In this document: one piece after another, positions 41,005 to 49,639 of the stretch
Layout of the letters: each line of letters starts with the position of its first letter
Position numbering within the stretch: position 1 is the first letter of the stretch
NCBI GenBank assembly: GCA_965247975.1
Contig: OZ252050.1
Span: 62,001-126,000 of the forward strand
Reading direction: 5' to 3'
Length of the DNA: 64,000 bases
Source: Taishania sp965247975
GTDB taxonomy: Bacteria > Bacteroidota > Bacteroidia > Flavobacteriales_D > Crocinitomicaceae
The notes under the pieces: generated by a model
Told to the model about the DNA's origin: nothing
Databases searched by the model: none
What the model saw: the letters and a program-made list of their open reading frames with translations, nothing else
Translations under genes and position numbers: made by a program

Positions 41005-41820
41005 CTATTTACTCTTTTCTTCGAATTTATGTCGCGATTTGATAATGATTTTTTCTACCAACATCGGAAATCTAGGTTGTAGAAACTTGTTCAATTTTCC
41101 TACACCTGTTAGGGTTGTAATGAATTTTCGCTTTTTAATGTTTTGAATAACTGCTTTTGCCACGAATTCCATGGTTTGAACTTTCGCCTTGTTGCGCTGT
41201 TCAAGGGTAATCATTTCTCCGGTGGCAGAAATGGTTTCTTTGTTGTGCTCTATCTCTGTTATTCCAACGTAGATAAGTCCTACATGAAGGTCATTTTCCT
41301 TTTCTTCAATTCGAATGGATTCAGCAACAGCTCGAAGCGCCATTTTTGAGGAACAATAAGCGGAAAGTCCAGGCAATCCTCTTATTCCAGCTAAACTTGA
41401 AATAAAAATAATGCTTCCTTTTGTTTTACGTAAGTACGGAGTGGCATGAATGGTTGGATTGACAGCTCCATATACATTGCTTTCAAATACCGTTTTAAAT
41501 ACATCCGGGTTTAGGTGAGCTAGGTTTCCACGCATGGAGACACCAACATTGTTCACCAAAATGTCTAATCGTCCGAAAGTTTTTATTGTTTCATCTATCA
41601 AGTGAGCAGCGTCTTCTTTTTGAGAAACATCACAACAAACCGTATGTACATGTTCATGAATTGTCAGAAGATTTTTTTTAGCTTCCAGCAAGCGATCTTC
41701 ATCTCGCCCATTCAGAACAATAGCCGCACCTTGTTTGGCCAATTCCATAGCAATTGCTTTTCCAATCCCACGACTGGAGCCAGTGATAATAGCAACTTTG
41801 CCCGGATAACTATTTTGCAT
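41005..41820 (-). CDS. short-chain dehydrogenase/reductase (SDR)
   Basis: This 271-residue classical SDR has the NAD(P)-binding glycine motif TGSSRGIG (residues 13-20), NNVGV, the catalytic Ser of FISSLAG, and the Tyr-x-x-x-Lys of AYCSSKMAL. The C-terminus is basic and ends with a hydrophobic stretch (KLNKFLQPRFPMLVEKIIIK) that may touch a membrane. It is a reductase or dehydrogenase of unknown substrate. It overlaps the CPBP gene by 11 bp, as part of a four-gene operon started by a sugar-epimerase-like protein. Confidence 0.9.
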   Translation of the reverse strand: MQNSYPGKVAIITGSSRGIGKAIAMELAKQGAAIVLNGRDEDRLLEAKKNLLTIHEHVHTVCCDVSQKEDAAHLIDETIKTFGRLDILVNNVGVSMRGNLAHLNPDVFKTVFESNVYGAVNPTIHATPYLRKTKGSIIFISSLAGIRGLPGLSAYCSSKMALRAVAESIRIEEKENDLHVGLIYVGITEIEHNKETISATGEMITLEQRNKAKVQTMEFVAKAVIQNIKKRKFITTLTGVGKLNKFLQPRFPMLVEKIIIKSRHKFEEKSK

Positions 41821-42565
41821 TTTTTGAATAATGTATTTCTGGATGGTGTTTAAGTGCCGTTAAACTATTTGTCCATGCCATCACAACATGCACAACATAC
41901 GCAATCCAAATGGTTCCGGATGCTAAGGTAAGTAAACATAAAACGAATCCAAGAGGAATTGCTCCAATTGTTTCATCCAAGCCTTTTGGAATGTGGGTGG
42001 CAGAGTACATCGAGACATTTATGGCAATGGCAATCCACATCCCAAGTTCTTCAGCAACGGGAAATAAAAGAATTCCTCGGAATAAAAATTCATAACCAAA
42101 CAAATACAAAGCCCAACCAAGTAGGTTTAATCGATACATTTTTTGATTCCAAACTTTTGCCCTTACCTGTGGATAATTGATCAAATTCTTGGGTTTTTTA
42201 GCACTGAAAATAACAAGAGGAATAACAAGTGCGGAAAGGCCAATTATCCATAATATGGAAAACAAAGAAGTTTCTGGAATAATAGAAATACCGTAAAAAT
42301 CAATTGATTTTTCTGGAAAAAAGATGTAGATTAGGACAAAAGGCAAAATCCCCATGGAAATAAATCCAAAGATTTTTGTGAAAAAAATATGTTTGGATGA
42401 GGCCTCGTCAAAAGAATGGTTGGTGTAGAATTTTTCTTTAATGTTTTTGGATTGAGCAACAAACCAATAAAGCACAAAACAAACAAGTGAAAGCAATATG
42501 GGTAGAACCACAGAGAGCTGTTCACGAGTGATTGAAAAATCTAGCGAATAAGAATAAATACTCAT
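41810..42565 (-). CDS. CPBP-family membrane protein with degenerate protease motif
   Basis: This 251-residue protein has about six membrane helices and the CPBP (Abi/CAAX-like) C-terminal region. Motif 1, EExxxR in active members, reads Tyr158-Glu159-Phe-Leu-Phe-Arg163, so the first catalytic Glu is lost. Motif 2 is visible as MYSATHIPKG with its His, and the last motif is HVVMAWTN. It may be a non-peptidase homolog. It shares a 4-bp overlap with the epimerase gene upstream and an 11-bp overlap with the SDR gene downstream. The function is unknown. Confidence 0.78.
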   Translation of the reverse strand: MSIYSYSLDFSITREQLSVVLPILLSLVCFVLYWFVAQSKNIKEKFYTNHSFDEASSKHIFFTKIFGFISMGILPFVLIYIFFPEKSIDFYGISIIPETSLFSILWIIGLSALVIPLVIFSAKKPKNLINYPQVRAKVWNQKMYRLNLLGWALYLFGYEFLFRGILLFPVAEELGMWIAIAINVSMYSATHIPKGLDETIGAIPLGFVLCLLTLASGTIWIAYVVHVVMAWTNSLTALKHHPEIHYSKNAK

Positions 42566-43551
42566 TGGATATATCCGTTTTTAACAAACCATTCAAAGCA
42601 TTCTTTCGCAGCAACTTCAATGGGCGTTTGTGGTAATTTTAACTCTTTTCTCGCCTTTTCTGCAGAATAAAAATGATTATCGCAGGAAATAACCGCAAGT
42701 TCTTTGGTAACCGAAGGGTAATAACGAAAAAGTTTCGCAAAAAAGGAATTGATTCTGCCATAAGCTATAACCATAAACGATCTCAATTTTCTCTGTGGAG
42801 GTTTTGCTCCAATTGCGTTTGAAATTTTAGTAAATGCTTCTTGATAACTCAAGTTTTCGTTGCCGAGAATGTAGCACTCCCCTATTTTCCCCATGGTGAT
42901 GGAATTTGCGATTGCCACGGCTACATCTTTAACGGCAATGTAATTTTTTCCTCCAAGCGTATATCCAGGAACCTTTCCTTTGTGTAAGGCCAAAATCATG
43001 TAACCAGAACTCGGTTTAGAATCGTAAGGACCTAACATAAATGTAGGATTTACGACCAATGCAGGAAGTTCTTTATGCTCAACAGCTTCTAAAATTAACT
43101 CTTGTGCGCGTTTTTTAGAATCCATGTAATCTAAACCATATTTACTTGATTTATAGGGTGTATACTCTTGCCCAAGTTGATTCAACGATTCTCCAAAACC
43201 AAACGAATTTGCTGTTCCTACATAGATAAGTCGCTGAATTTTATGTTTAATACTTAACTCAATTACATTTTTGGTTCCTTCCAAATTAACACGAATCACC
43301 ATTTCATTGCGTGCTGGAAATACATGAGTTGCAGCTGCACAATGGATCACAATGTCTTGATTTTCGAATGCTATGTCGAGGTCAAATGGATTTAAAATAT
43401 TTCCATAAAATCGTGTAATTGGTAAACCCTCCAATGTTTGCGCTTTGGTTTCTTTAAGCAAAAACACACTGACATCATAGTGTCGTTGAACTAATTCGCG
43501 AACCAAATTACTTCCTAAAACACCATCCGGACCAGTTACGAGTACACGCAT
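42562..43551 (-). CDS. NAD-dependent epimerase/dehydratase (extended SDR)
   Basis: This 329-residue protein has the Rossmann motif TGPDGVLGSN (residues 6-15) and the catalytic Tyr-x-x-x-Lys in YMDSKKRAQE. The conserved VNPTFMLGPYDS block lies in the substrate domain. It resembles the dihydroflavonol-4-reductase/HpnA-like branch of the extended SDR family, which act on sugars or lipids such as hopanoid heads or ketone intermediates. It starts the four-gene operon and has a consensus promoter element 15 bp upstream. The substrate is undetermined. Confidence 0.87.
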   Translation of the reverse strand: MRVLVTGPDGVLGSNLVRELVQRHYDVSVFLLKETKAQTLEGLPITRFYGNILNPFDLDIAFENQDIVIHCAAATHVFPARNEMVIRVNLEGTKNVIELSIKHKIQRLIYVGTANSFGFGESLNQLGQEYTPYKSSKYGLDYMDSKKRAQELILEAVEHKELPALVVNPTFMLGPYDSKPSSGYMILALHKGKVPGYTLGGKNYIAVKDVAVAIANSITMGKIGECYILGNENLSYQEAFTKISNAIGAKPPQRKLRSFMVIAYGRINSFFAKLFRYYPSVTKELAVISCDNHFYSAEKARKELKLPQTPIEVAAKECFEWFVKNGYIQ

Positions 43552-43565
43552 AATTGTGATTTGTG

Positions 43566-43573
43566 CAAAGGTA
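43566..43573 (-). promoter_or_regulatory. Bacteroidota -7 element of the epimerase operon
   Basis: The minus strand reads TACCTTTG, a TAnnTTTG match 15 bp before ATG 43551. Confidence 0.55.
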
Positions 43574-43759
43574 AATGAATCTAAAAAATGAAGGAAAAAT
43601 TTTGATTAATGTTTTTCATAGTTTAGGTCTTCAAAATCTAATGCGGAATTTTGAAAGAACCGTAACTTGGTTAAAACAATGCCGAAGGAACCTTGGCTTT
43701 TCAAGCCAATTTTTATTTTATGCGTTTTTTCGCTGAAGTGAACTTCGCTCATACAGCAC

Positions 43760-43794
43760 AAAATAAAAACCCCCAACTTAAAAAAGTTGAGGGT
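43760..43794 (-). terminator. third copy of the tRNA-Cys terminator
   Basis: This is the same CCCTCAACTT/AAGTTGGGGG stem and U-tract as at 44096-44130, displaced by 336 bp. Confidence 0.75.
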
Positions 43795-43927
43795 TCTTTC
43801 GAGGTCCCGAGCGGATTTTTCCAAGATCCATAATATGGTTAAAACAATACCGAAAGATCCTTGGCTTTTCAAGCCAATTTTTATTTTATGCGTTTTTTCG
43901 CTGAAGTGAACTTCGCTCATACAGCAC

Positions 43928-43962
43928 AAAATAAAAACCCCCAACTTAAAAAAGTTGAGGGT
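43928..43962 (-). terminator. second copy of the tRNA-Cys terminator
   Basis: This is the same hairpin and U-tract as the first copy, displaced by 168 bp. Confidence 0.75.
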
Positions 43963-44095
43963 TCTTTCGAGGTCCCGAGCGGATTTTTCCAAGATCCATA
44001 ATATGGTTAAAACAATACCGAAAGAACCTTGGCTTTTCAAGCCAATTTTTATTTTATACGCTTTTTCGCTGAAGTGAACTTCGCTCATACCGTAC

Positions 44096-44130
44096 AAAAT
44101 AAAAACCCCCAACTTAAAAAAGTTGAGGGT
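44096..44130 (-). terminator. intrinsic terminator directly after tRNA-Cys
   Basis: On the minus strand CCCTCAACTT pairs with AAGTTGGGGG (one U-G wobble that pairs only on this strand), followed by TTTTTATTTT. It lies 8 bp after the tRNA 3' end. Confidence 0.88.
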
Positions 44131-44137
44131 TCTTTCG

Positions 44138-44208
44138 AGGTCCCGAGCGGATTCGAACCGCTGTACACGGTTTTGCAAACCGTTGCCTAGCCACTCGGCC
44201 ACAGGACC
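44138..44208 (-). tRNA. tRNA-Cys (anticodon GCA)
   Basis: This is a 71-nt cloverleaf on the minus strand. The acceptor stem is GGTCCTG/CGGGACC with discriminator U73, which is characteristic of tRNA-Cys. The anticodon stem is ACGGT/ACCGT around loop TTGCAAA, giving anticodon GCA, and the T arm contains GGTTCGAATCC. The CCA is not encoded. It lies 19 bp downstream of folB and has its own promoter motif, so it is independently transcribed. Its 3' end is repeated twice downstream as part of a 168-bp tandem array. Confidence 0.96.
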
Positions 44209-44219
44209 ATAAGCGAGCG

Positions 44220-44227
44220 CAAATATA
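44220..44227 (-). promoter_or_regulatory. Bacteroidota -7 element of tRNA-Cys
   Basis: The minus strand reads TATATTTG, a TAnnTTTG match ending 12 bp before the tRNA 5' end, immediately after the folB stop. Confidence 0.6.
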
Positions 44228-44611
44228 TTAATTTTTTTTAATTTCCTTCATTTCAATAATGATTGATGCATTTTCAACATCGCCATTAATCGGTGGACAA
44301 ATTTTTGTGATTTTCACACGAAGCGAATGAATGGTATCAATTTCAGCTGCTAAACGATTCACAATGCGTTGCCCAACGTGTTCAATTAACTTGGATCGAA
44401 TTGCCATTTCTTCTGTAACAATGTGATTTACACGAACATAGTTGATCGTTTTTGTTAAATCATCTGTTTGCGCTGCTTCACTAAAGTCAGTGGTCATGTG
44501 AACATCAACCAAATAGTTGCCACCAATTTTTGCCTCTTCTTCTAAGCACCCATGAAAGCAATAGAGTTTAATACCATTTACTTCAACAATATGTTTGAGT
44601 GATGCCGTCAC
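44228..44611 (-). CDS. folB: dihydroneopterin aldolase
   Basis: FolB cleaves 7,8-dihydroneopterin to 6-hydroxymethyl-dihydropterin in folate synthesis. The protein is 127 residues from GTG 44611, which lies just after the gltX stop and gives a normal FolB N-terminus (HIVEVNGIKLYCFHGCLEEEAKIGG); an ATG at 44656 would start 43 bp inside gltX. The conserved Glu in CLEEEAKIGG and the Tyr in TINYVRV are visible, and the catalytic Lys is likely in RVKITKICPPINGDVENA. It is co-transcribed with gltX. Confidence 0.88.
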   Translation of the reverse strand: MTASLKHIVEVNGIKLYCFHGCLEEEAKIGGNYLVDVHMTTDFSEAAQTDDLTKTINYVRVNHIVTEEMAIRSKLIEHVGQRIVNRLAAEIDTIHSLRVKITKICPPINGDVENASIIIEMKEIKKN

Positions 44612-44613
44612 AA

Positions 44614-46125
44614 TTATTTTAGTTTTTCGATTCCCGCACTGATACGCGAAAGACATTCTTCTTTTCCAAGAAACGACGCAATTTCAAACATACTTGGACC
44701 CATTCCTTTTCCGGTAACCAATAATCTAAATAAAGGTAAAACAGCTCCAATTCCAAGACCTTTTTCTTCCAAGAATGATTTGAAAGCTGCTTCAATCGGA
44801 GCAGGCTCAAATGGAGAAACGGATGACAAAATATTCGACCATTCTTGCATTAAGGCAGCCGATTCAGGCTTCCATTTTTTCTCCACAGTTTGTGAATCAA
44901 ATGAAGTTGGAATACTTAACAAGTAATCTCCTTCAGTCAAAATGTCCTTGACAAATGTTGCACGTTCTTTCAACAAATGAGCAACAGTTTTTAAAGTATC
45001 GGTACTTGCATCAAGGGATGTTTCTGCCTTTAACAATTCAGCTAATTCTTCATCGCTTTTTGCACGTAAGTATTGAGATTGAAACCATTTTGTTTTATCA
45101 GGATCAAACTTCGCTCCTGCTTTTGAAACTCGCTCAAGTGAGAATGATTCTTCTAATTCTTTCAAACTAAAAATTTCTTGTTGCGTACCTGGATTCCATC
45201 CTAAAAATGCAAGCATGTTTATGAATGCTTCTGGAAAATATCCATTTTCACGGTAGCCAGAATACAATTCTCCATCAGGGTTGTTCCAGTTTGTTGGGAA
45301 AACAGGAAATCCTAATCGATCGCCATCACGTTTTGATAATTTACCGTTTCCATCTGGACGAAGTAAAAGCGGAAGGTGTGCAAATTTTGGTGCTTCCCAT
45401 CCAAAAGCATCATACAACATCACGTGCAATGGTGCTGACGGAAGCCATTCTTCGCCACGAATCACATGACTAATATTCATCGTGTGGTCATCGACAATGT
45501 TTGCCAAATGATAGGTTGGCATTCCATCGCTTTTGAACAATACTTTATCATCAAGATTATTGGTGTTCACAACAACCCACCCTCTGATGATGTCTTCGAA
45601 ACGAATATCAACATTTCGCGGCATTTTCATGCGAATCACATAAGGTTCACCAGCGTCCAAACGTTTTTGAACTTCATCTGCAGACAAAGTCAATGAATTC
45701 TTCATATTGGTGCGCGTGATGCTGTTGTATTGCCAGTTTGGCATTCCCATACTTTTAGCTTGTTCACGCATTTGGTCAAGTTCTTCAGCCGAATCAAACG
45801 CGTAGTATGCTTTTTCATTTGAAACCAATTCTTCTGCATACGGTTTGTACATCGCTTGACGTTCACTTTGAACGTAAGGACCATATTTTCCGCCCATTCC
45901 TGGACCTTCTGTTGGTTCGATTCCGCACCATTTTAATGCATCAATGATGTATTCTTGAGCACCTGGAACAAAACGAGTTTGATCGGTGTCTTCAATACGT
46001 AGAATAAATGTTCCGCCGTGTTTTTTGGCAAATAGGTAATTATAAAGTGCTGTTCGAACACCTCCCATGTGCAATGGACCGGTTGGTGAAGGAGCAAATC
46101 TAACGCGTACAGGTTTTTCTGACAT
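44614..46125 (-). CDS. gltX: glutamyl-tRNA synthetase
   Basis: This is a class Ic aminoacyl-tRNA synthetase of 503 residues from ATG 46125; a start at 46143 is six codons earlier but lies nearly on the promoter. The HIGH signature appears as PTGPLHMGG, and the KMSKS loop as GNGKLSKRDGDRLG. The C-terminal anticodon-binding domain spans about 340-503. It charges tRNA-Glu (or tRNA-Gln in organisms without GlnRS) and is cytoplasmic. It is followed by folB and tRNA-Cys. A consensus -7 promoter (46141-46148) lies 15 bp upstream of the chosen start. Confidence 0.96.
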   Translation of the reverse strand: MSEKPVRVRFAPSPTGPLHMGGVRTALYNYLFAKKHGGTFILRIEDTDQTRFVPGAQEYIIDALKWCGIEPTEGPGMGGKYGPYVQSERQAMYKPYAEELVSNEKAYYAFDSAEELDQMREQAKSMGMPNWQYNSITRTNMKNSLTLSADEVQKRLDAGEPYVIRMKMPRNVDIRFEDIIRGWVVVNTNNLDDKVLFKSDGMPTYHLANIVDDHTMNISHVIRGEEWLPSAPLHVMLYDAFGWEAPKFAHLPLLLRPDGNGKLSKRDGDRLGFPVFPTNWNNPDGELYSGYRENGYFPEAFINMLAFLGWNPGTQQEIFSLKELEESFSLERVSKAGAKFDPDKTKWFQSQYLRAKSDEELAELLKAETSLDASTDTLKTVAHLLKERATFVKDILTEGDYLLSIPTSFDSQTVEKKWKPESAALMQEWSNILSSVSPFEPAPIEAAFKSFLEEKGLGIGAVLPLFRLLVTGKGMGPSMFEIASFLGKEECLSRISAGIEKLK

Positions 46126-46140
46126 TCTAAAAAATTTTGA

Positions 46141-46148
46141 CAAAGATA
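46141..46148 (-). promoter_or_regulatory. Bacteroidota -7 element of gltX
   Basis: The minus strand reads TATCTTTG, a TAnnTTTG match 15 bp before ATG 46125. Confidence 0.6.
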
Positions 46149-46267
46149 AGGTTTGCGTTTTAATTCCTGCGGATTTTGAACGAAACGCTCGTTTGTAGGT
46201 ACTGTTAAATAATTCTAAAATACGGGCAATTGTACCGATAGTTTGTATCTTAGTCGGTTATACAGAA

Positions 46268-49200
46268 ATGAATATGGTAGCGTTTGATAGATTATTAGAG
46301 CAAATTGATGGTTTTATACGAAAGTATTACAAAAACCAAATGCTTAAAGGTGTAATTTGGTTTGTTGGAGTATTTTTGTTTTCCTTCTTGTTAACTTCTG
46401 GTTTGGAGTATTTTGGTCGATTTGGATCAGTGACTCGGGCTATACTTTTCTTCAGTTTCATTGGAGTGAATGGTTATGTACTGATCAATTATTTTTTAAT
46501 ACCTCTTTTCAAGTTAAATTCTTATGGTAAGGGCATTGATAGAAAGCAAGCGGCATCAATTATTGGTTCGTTTTTTCCTCAAATTTCAGATCGATTGTTG
46601 AATACACTTCAATTGAATGATGATTTATCGGGTCAAGAAGGAAATCTAGAGTTGATTCGCGCCAGTGTAGCACAACGAGCGAATTCGCTATCTGTTGTTC
46701 CATTTGGTCAAGCAATTAATTTCTCAGAAAACAAGAAGTATGTAAAGTATCTTCTTCCTATTGCCTTTGTGTTTTTGTGCGTAGCTGTTTTTCTGCCGTC
46801 TATGCTCACAGAAGGAACGGAACGTGTGGTGAATTACAACAAGGTTTTTGTTCCTAAAGCACCGTTCTCTTTTAATTTAATTGATTTCAAATCGAAGGTG
46901 GTTGAAGGCGGTTCAATCGATGTAGCGCTTCAATTGGATGGTTCTGAGTTGCCAGAAAAGGTGTATTTGGTTTCAGATCAAGGGAAATTCTTAATGAAGA
47001 AAACCAAGCGAAATGAGTTTAAAGGGAAATTATCGAAGTTAATAAAGTCAGGTTCTTTTTATTTTGTTGCCAATGAATATGGAAGTGATCGATATAGCTA
47101 CGAAGTATTGGGTAGGGCGGCCATAGGTAAATTCGAGGCTACGATACAATATCCTAAATACTTGGGCAAAGAAGATGAGGTAATTAACAATGCAGGCGAT
47201 TTAACCGTGCCAGAAGGAAGTGTAATTAACTGGAGTGTAGCTACAAAAAACACACAATTTGTGAAGATAAAAGTTGGTGACGATTCTCAAGTGTTTAAAA
47301 ATCAAGGATTTAAACTTTCTAAAATGTTTAAGAGTTCACAATCGGTTGAAGTAGTTTTGAAAAGTAGCTCAAACAATGATTTAGACACATCATCTTTCGT
47401 CGTAAATGTGATTCAAGACGCAAATCCTTCCATTCAGGTGGAGGAAGTAAAAGATTCAGTTGCATCGGGATTACGATTTTTTACGGGATCTATTCAAGAT
47501 GATTATGGATTAACGAATCTTTCATTTGTTTACACAATTATTTCAAAAAATGGAGCGAAACGTACTGAACGTTTAGGTGTAAAACCGGTTTCAGGAACGG
47601 AATTAGCTTTCGATTTTGCGGTTGATTTTATTCGTGAGAAATTGACTGTGGATGATAAAGTAGAATATTATTTCGTTGTTTCTGATAATGATGGCGTAAA
47701 TGGAAGCAAGTCCACACGCAGTCGTGTTTTTGTATATGAACTTCCAAGTTTGGATGAGTTGAATGAAAAACGTGAAGAAGATCAAGAACAAGCTAAGGAG
47801 GATTTACAAGAAATTATGGAACGCTCAGAAGAATTCAAGAAGAATGTAGAGCGTTTGAAAAAGGATATGTTGAATTCCAAATCTTCTGATTGGAATAAGA
47901 AGAATCAGGTCAATCAGTTGCAAGAAGAACAACAAAGTATTCTTGAAATGTTGGAAAATGTTCAGAAGAAAATGGATCAAAGTACTCAGGAGAAAAATCA
48001 GCTTTCGGAGCTAGATGAGGAGTTGATGGAGAAGCAGGAATTGATCGATGATTTGATGAACGAATTGATGGATGAAGAGCTGAAAAAGTTGCTGGATGAT
48101 CTTGAAAAGATGTTAGAGGAAGGTCGTAAGGATGAATTGCAAAAGAAATTGGAAGATGTTGAGATGTCTTCAGAGGAAATGAATAAGGAGTTAGACCGAA
48201 GCTTGGAAATGCTAAAGAAATTGCAGGTAGATGAGAAGATTGATGCTTTAGAGGATGAGTTGCGCGAGTTGGCCAAAGAACAAGAAAAATTAAAAGAGGA
48301 GATTGAGAAAAAGAAATTGTCTGAAGAAGAAGCCAAGATGAAACAGGATGAAATCCAAAATAAATTTGATCAATTAAAAGACGATTTAAAGGAATTAAAC
48401 AAACTAAATGAGGAATTGGATCGACCAATGGATTTACAAAATCCTGAGTCTAATCAAGAGAAGGTTCAGGAAGAATTGAATGAAGCAAAGGATAAATTAT
48501 CTAAAGGAAAGGAAGGCAAGGCAGGAGAAAATCAACAGAATGCTGCGGATGAAATGAAAAAGATGGCTGATGATTTAAACCAAGCTCAAGAGGAAGCAAA
48601 TGAGGAGCAAGAAGCTGAAGACATGGGCTTGTTGCGAAACATTTTGGAGAGTTTGGTGAGCTTAAGTTTAGATCAAGAGTGGGTTATGAATCGCTTTGGT
48701 CAAGTAAATTCTACTGATCCTAGTTATCGTAATTTAGGTCGTTTTCAGCGAACAATTATCGATAATACAGCTCCTGTGAATGATAGTATTTTGGAATTAG
48801 CGAAGAGACAACCGAAGATTGCGAAGTTCATTGATGAAGAGTTGCGAGTAATCAAAACGAATCATAAGTTGAGTGTTGATGACATTGATGAACGTCGAAC
48901 GAAGGATTTGGGATTGCACCAGCAATTGGCCATGACGTCTTTTAATAATTTGGCTTTAATGTTTAATGAATCGTTGCAAGCGATGCAGAAACAATCGCAA
49001 TCGAAAGATTCGAAGCCAGGAAGTGGTTCGTGTAAGAAACCGGGAGGTAGTGGTATGCCAAGTCCTGGACAAGGAATGAAACCGCAAAACATGAAACAAT
49101 TGTTGAAGAAACAATTGGAGGAAATGGAGAAAGGTAACAAGCCTGGGGGCAAGAAGCCAGGAGATAAGCCTGGTGAAAATGGACAGAATGGTATGGGAGG

Positions 49201-49627
49201 AATGGGCAATAAACAGATAGCTAAAATGGCTGCTGAGCAAAGTGCCATTCGTAGAAGATTGGAAGAGATTAGAAATGAGTTAAACAAAGAAGGGAAAGGG
49301 CAAGGAAATCAGTTGAATCCTTTGATCAATGAATTGGAAAAACAACAAGAGGATTTAATCAATAAACGCTTTTCTCCTGAGATGATTAACCGGCAAAAAG
49401 AAATTTTAACACGACTCTTAGAGAGCGAAAAAGCACTTATGGAAAGAGGGTTTGAGGAGAAAAGAGAATCAAAAGAAGGAAAAAATTTAAACAATGGTAA
49501 CCAAATTCGTTTTGATGAGTATAACAAACAAAAACTAAAACAAATTGAGTTATTGAGAACCATTGATCCTGTATATAATAAGTATTATAAGGACAAGGCG
49601 AATCAATATTTTAATGGTGGACTGTAA
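46268..49627 (+). CDS. DUF4175 family membrane protein with long coiled coil
   Basis: This 1119-residue protein has two N-terminal membrane helices (about 27-48 and 56-78), a third near 158-178, and a beta-rich middle with Ig-like stretches (about 205-495). A very long Glu/Lys/Leu coiled coil follows (about 498-780), then a helical segment and a low-complexity Gly/Pro/Lys region (about 920-985: KPGSGSCKKPGGSGMPSPG), ending in more helix. This matches the DUF4175 proteins that are widespread in Bacteroidota and lack an assigned function. An ATG at 46274 is an alternative start. It is followed at 12 bp spacing by an ATPase of the anti-sigma type. Confidence 0.87.
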   Translation: MNMVAFDRLLEQIDGFIRKYYKNQMLKGVIWFVGVFLFSFLLTSGLEYFGRFGSVTRAILFFSFIGVNGYVLINYFLIPLFKLNSYGKGIDRKQAASIIGSFFPQISDRLLNTLQLNDDLSGQEGNLELIRASVAQRANSLSVVPFGQAINFSENKKYVKYLLPIAFVFLCVAVFLPSMLTEGTERVVNYNKVFVPKAPFSFNLIDFKSKVVEGGSIDVALQLDGSELPEKVYLVSDQGKFLMKKTKRNEFKGKLSKLIKSGSFYFVANEYGSDRYSYEVLGRAAIGKFEATIQYPKYLGKEDEVINNAGDLTVPEGSVINWSVATKNTQFVKIKVGDDSQVFKNQGFKLSKMFKSSQSVEVVLKSSSNNDLDTSSFVVNVIQDANPSIQVEEVKDSVASGLRFFTGSIQDDYGLTNLSFVYTIISKNGAKRTERLGVKPVSGTELAFDFAVDFIREKLTVDDKVEYYFVVSDNDGVNGSKSTRSRVFVYELPSLDELNEKREEDQEQAKEDLQEIMERSEEFKKNVERLKKDMLNSKSSDWNKKNQVNQLQEEQQSILEMLENVQKKMDQSTQEKNQLSELDEELMEKQELIDDLMNELMDEELKKLLDDLEKMLEEGRKDELQKKLEDVEMSSEEMNKELDRSLEMLKKLQVDEKIDALEDELRELAKEQEKLKEEIEKKKLSEEEAKMKQDEIQNKFDQLKDDLKELNKLNEELDRPMDLQNPESNQEKVQEELNEAKDKLSKGKEGKAGENQQNAADEMKKMADDLNQAQEEANEEQEAEDMGLLRNILESLVSLSLDQEWVMNRFGQVNSTDPSYRNLGRFQRTIIDNTAPVNDSILELAKRQPKIAKFIDEELRVIKTNHKLSVDDIDERRTKDLGLHQQLAMTSFNNLALMFNESLQAMQKQSQSKDSKPGSGSCKKPGGSGMPSPGQGMKPQNMKQLLKKQLEEMEKGNKPGGKKPGDKPGENGQNGMGGMGNKQIAKMAAEQSAIRRRLEEIRNELNKEGKGQGNQLNPLINELEKQQEDLINKRFSPEMINRQKEILTRLLESEKALMERGFEEKRESKEGKNLNNGNQIRFDEYNKQKLKQIELLRTIDPVYNKYYKDKANQYFNGGL

Positions 49628-49639
49628 GTAAATTGTTAT

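Larger units (their letters stand above)
43643..44136 (-). repeat. three tandem 168-bp units joined by tRNA-Cys 3'-end copies
   Basis: Three head-to-tail units have a period of exactly 168 bp: about 43643-43800, 43801-43968 and 43969-44136. The two units starting at 43801 and 43969 begin on the plus strand with gaggtcccgagcggatt, the same string that opens the tRNA-Cys gene body at 44137. Each unit also carries the tRNA terminator and two more hairpins. The units differ by only a few substitutions in the part nearest the tRNA, and more at the far end. Because 168 is divisible by three, an open frame with 56-residue repeats runs through the array. I regard that as an artefact. Confidence 0.9.

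Noticed and set aside
43643..44136. A CRISPR array
   Set aside because: The 168-bp units are nearly identical throughout and have no unique spacers, and no cas genes are present.
43606..44202. A long open frame on the minus strand with 56-residue repeats (RDLERTLNFFKLGVFIL...)
   Set aside because: It is the translation of the 168-bp tRNA-Cys repeat array. The period is a multiple of three, so the frame stays open by chance, and it overlaps the tRNA and its terminators.
47910..48428. An open frame of 172 codons on the minus strand inside the DUF4175 gene
   Set aside because: It is an antisense shadow of the Glu/Lys-rich coiled coil; it lacks family features and a promoter.
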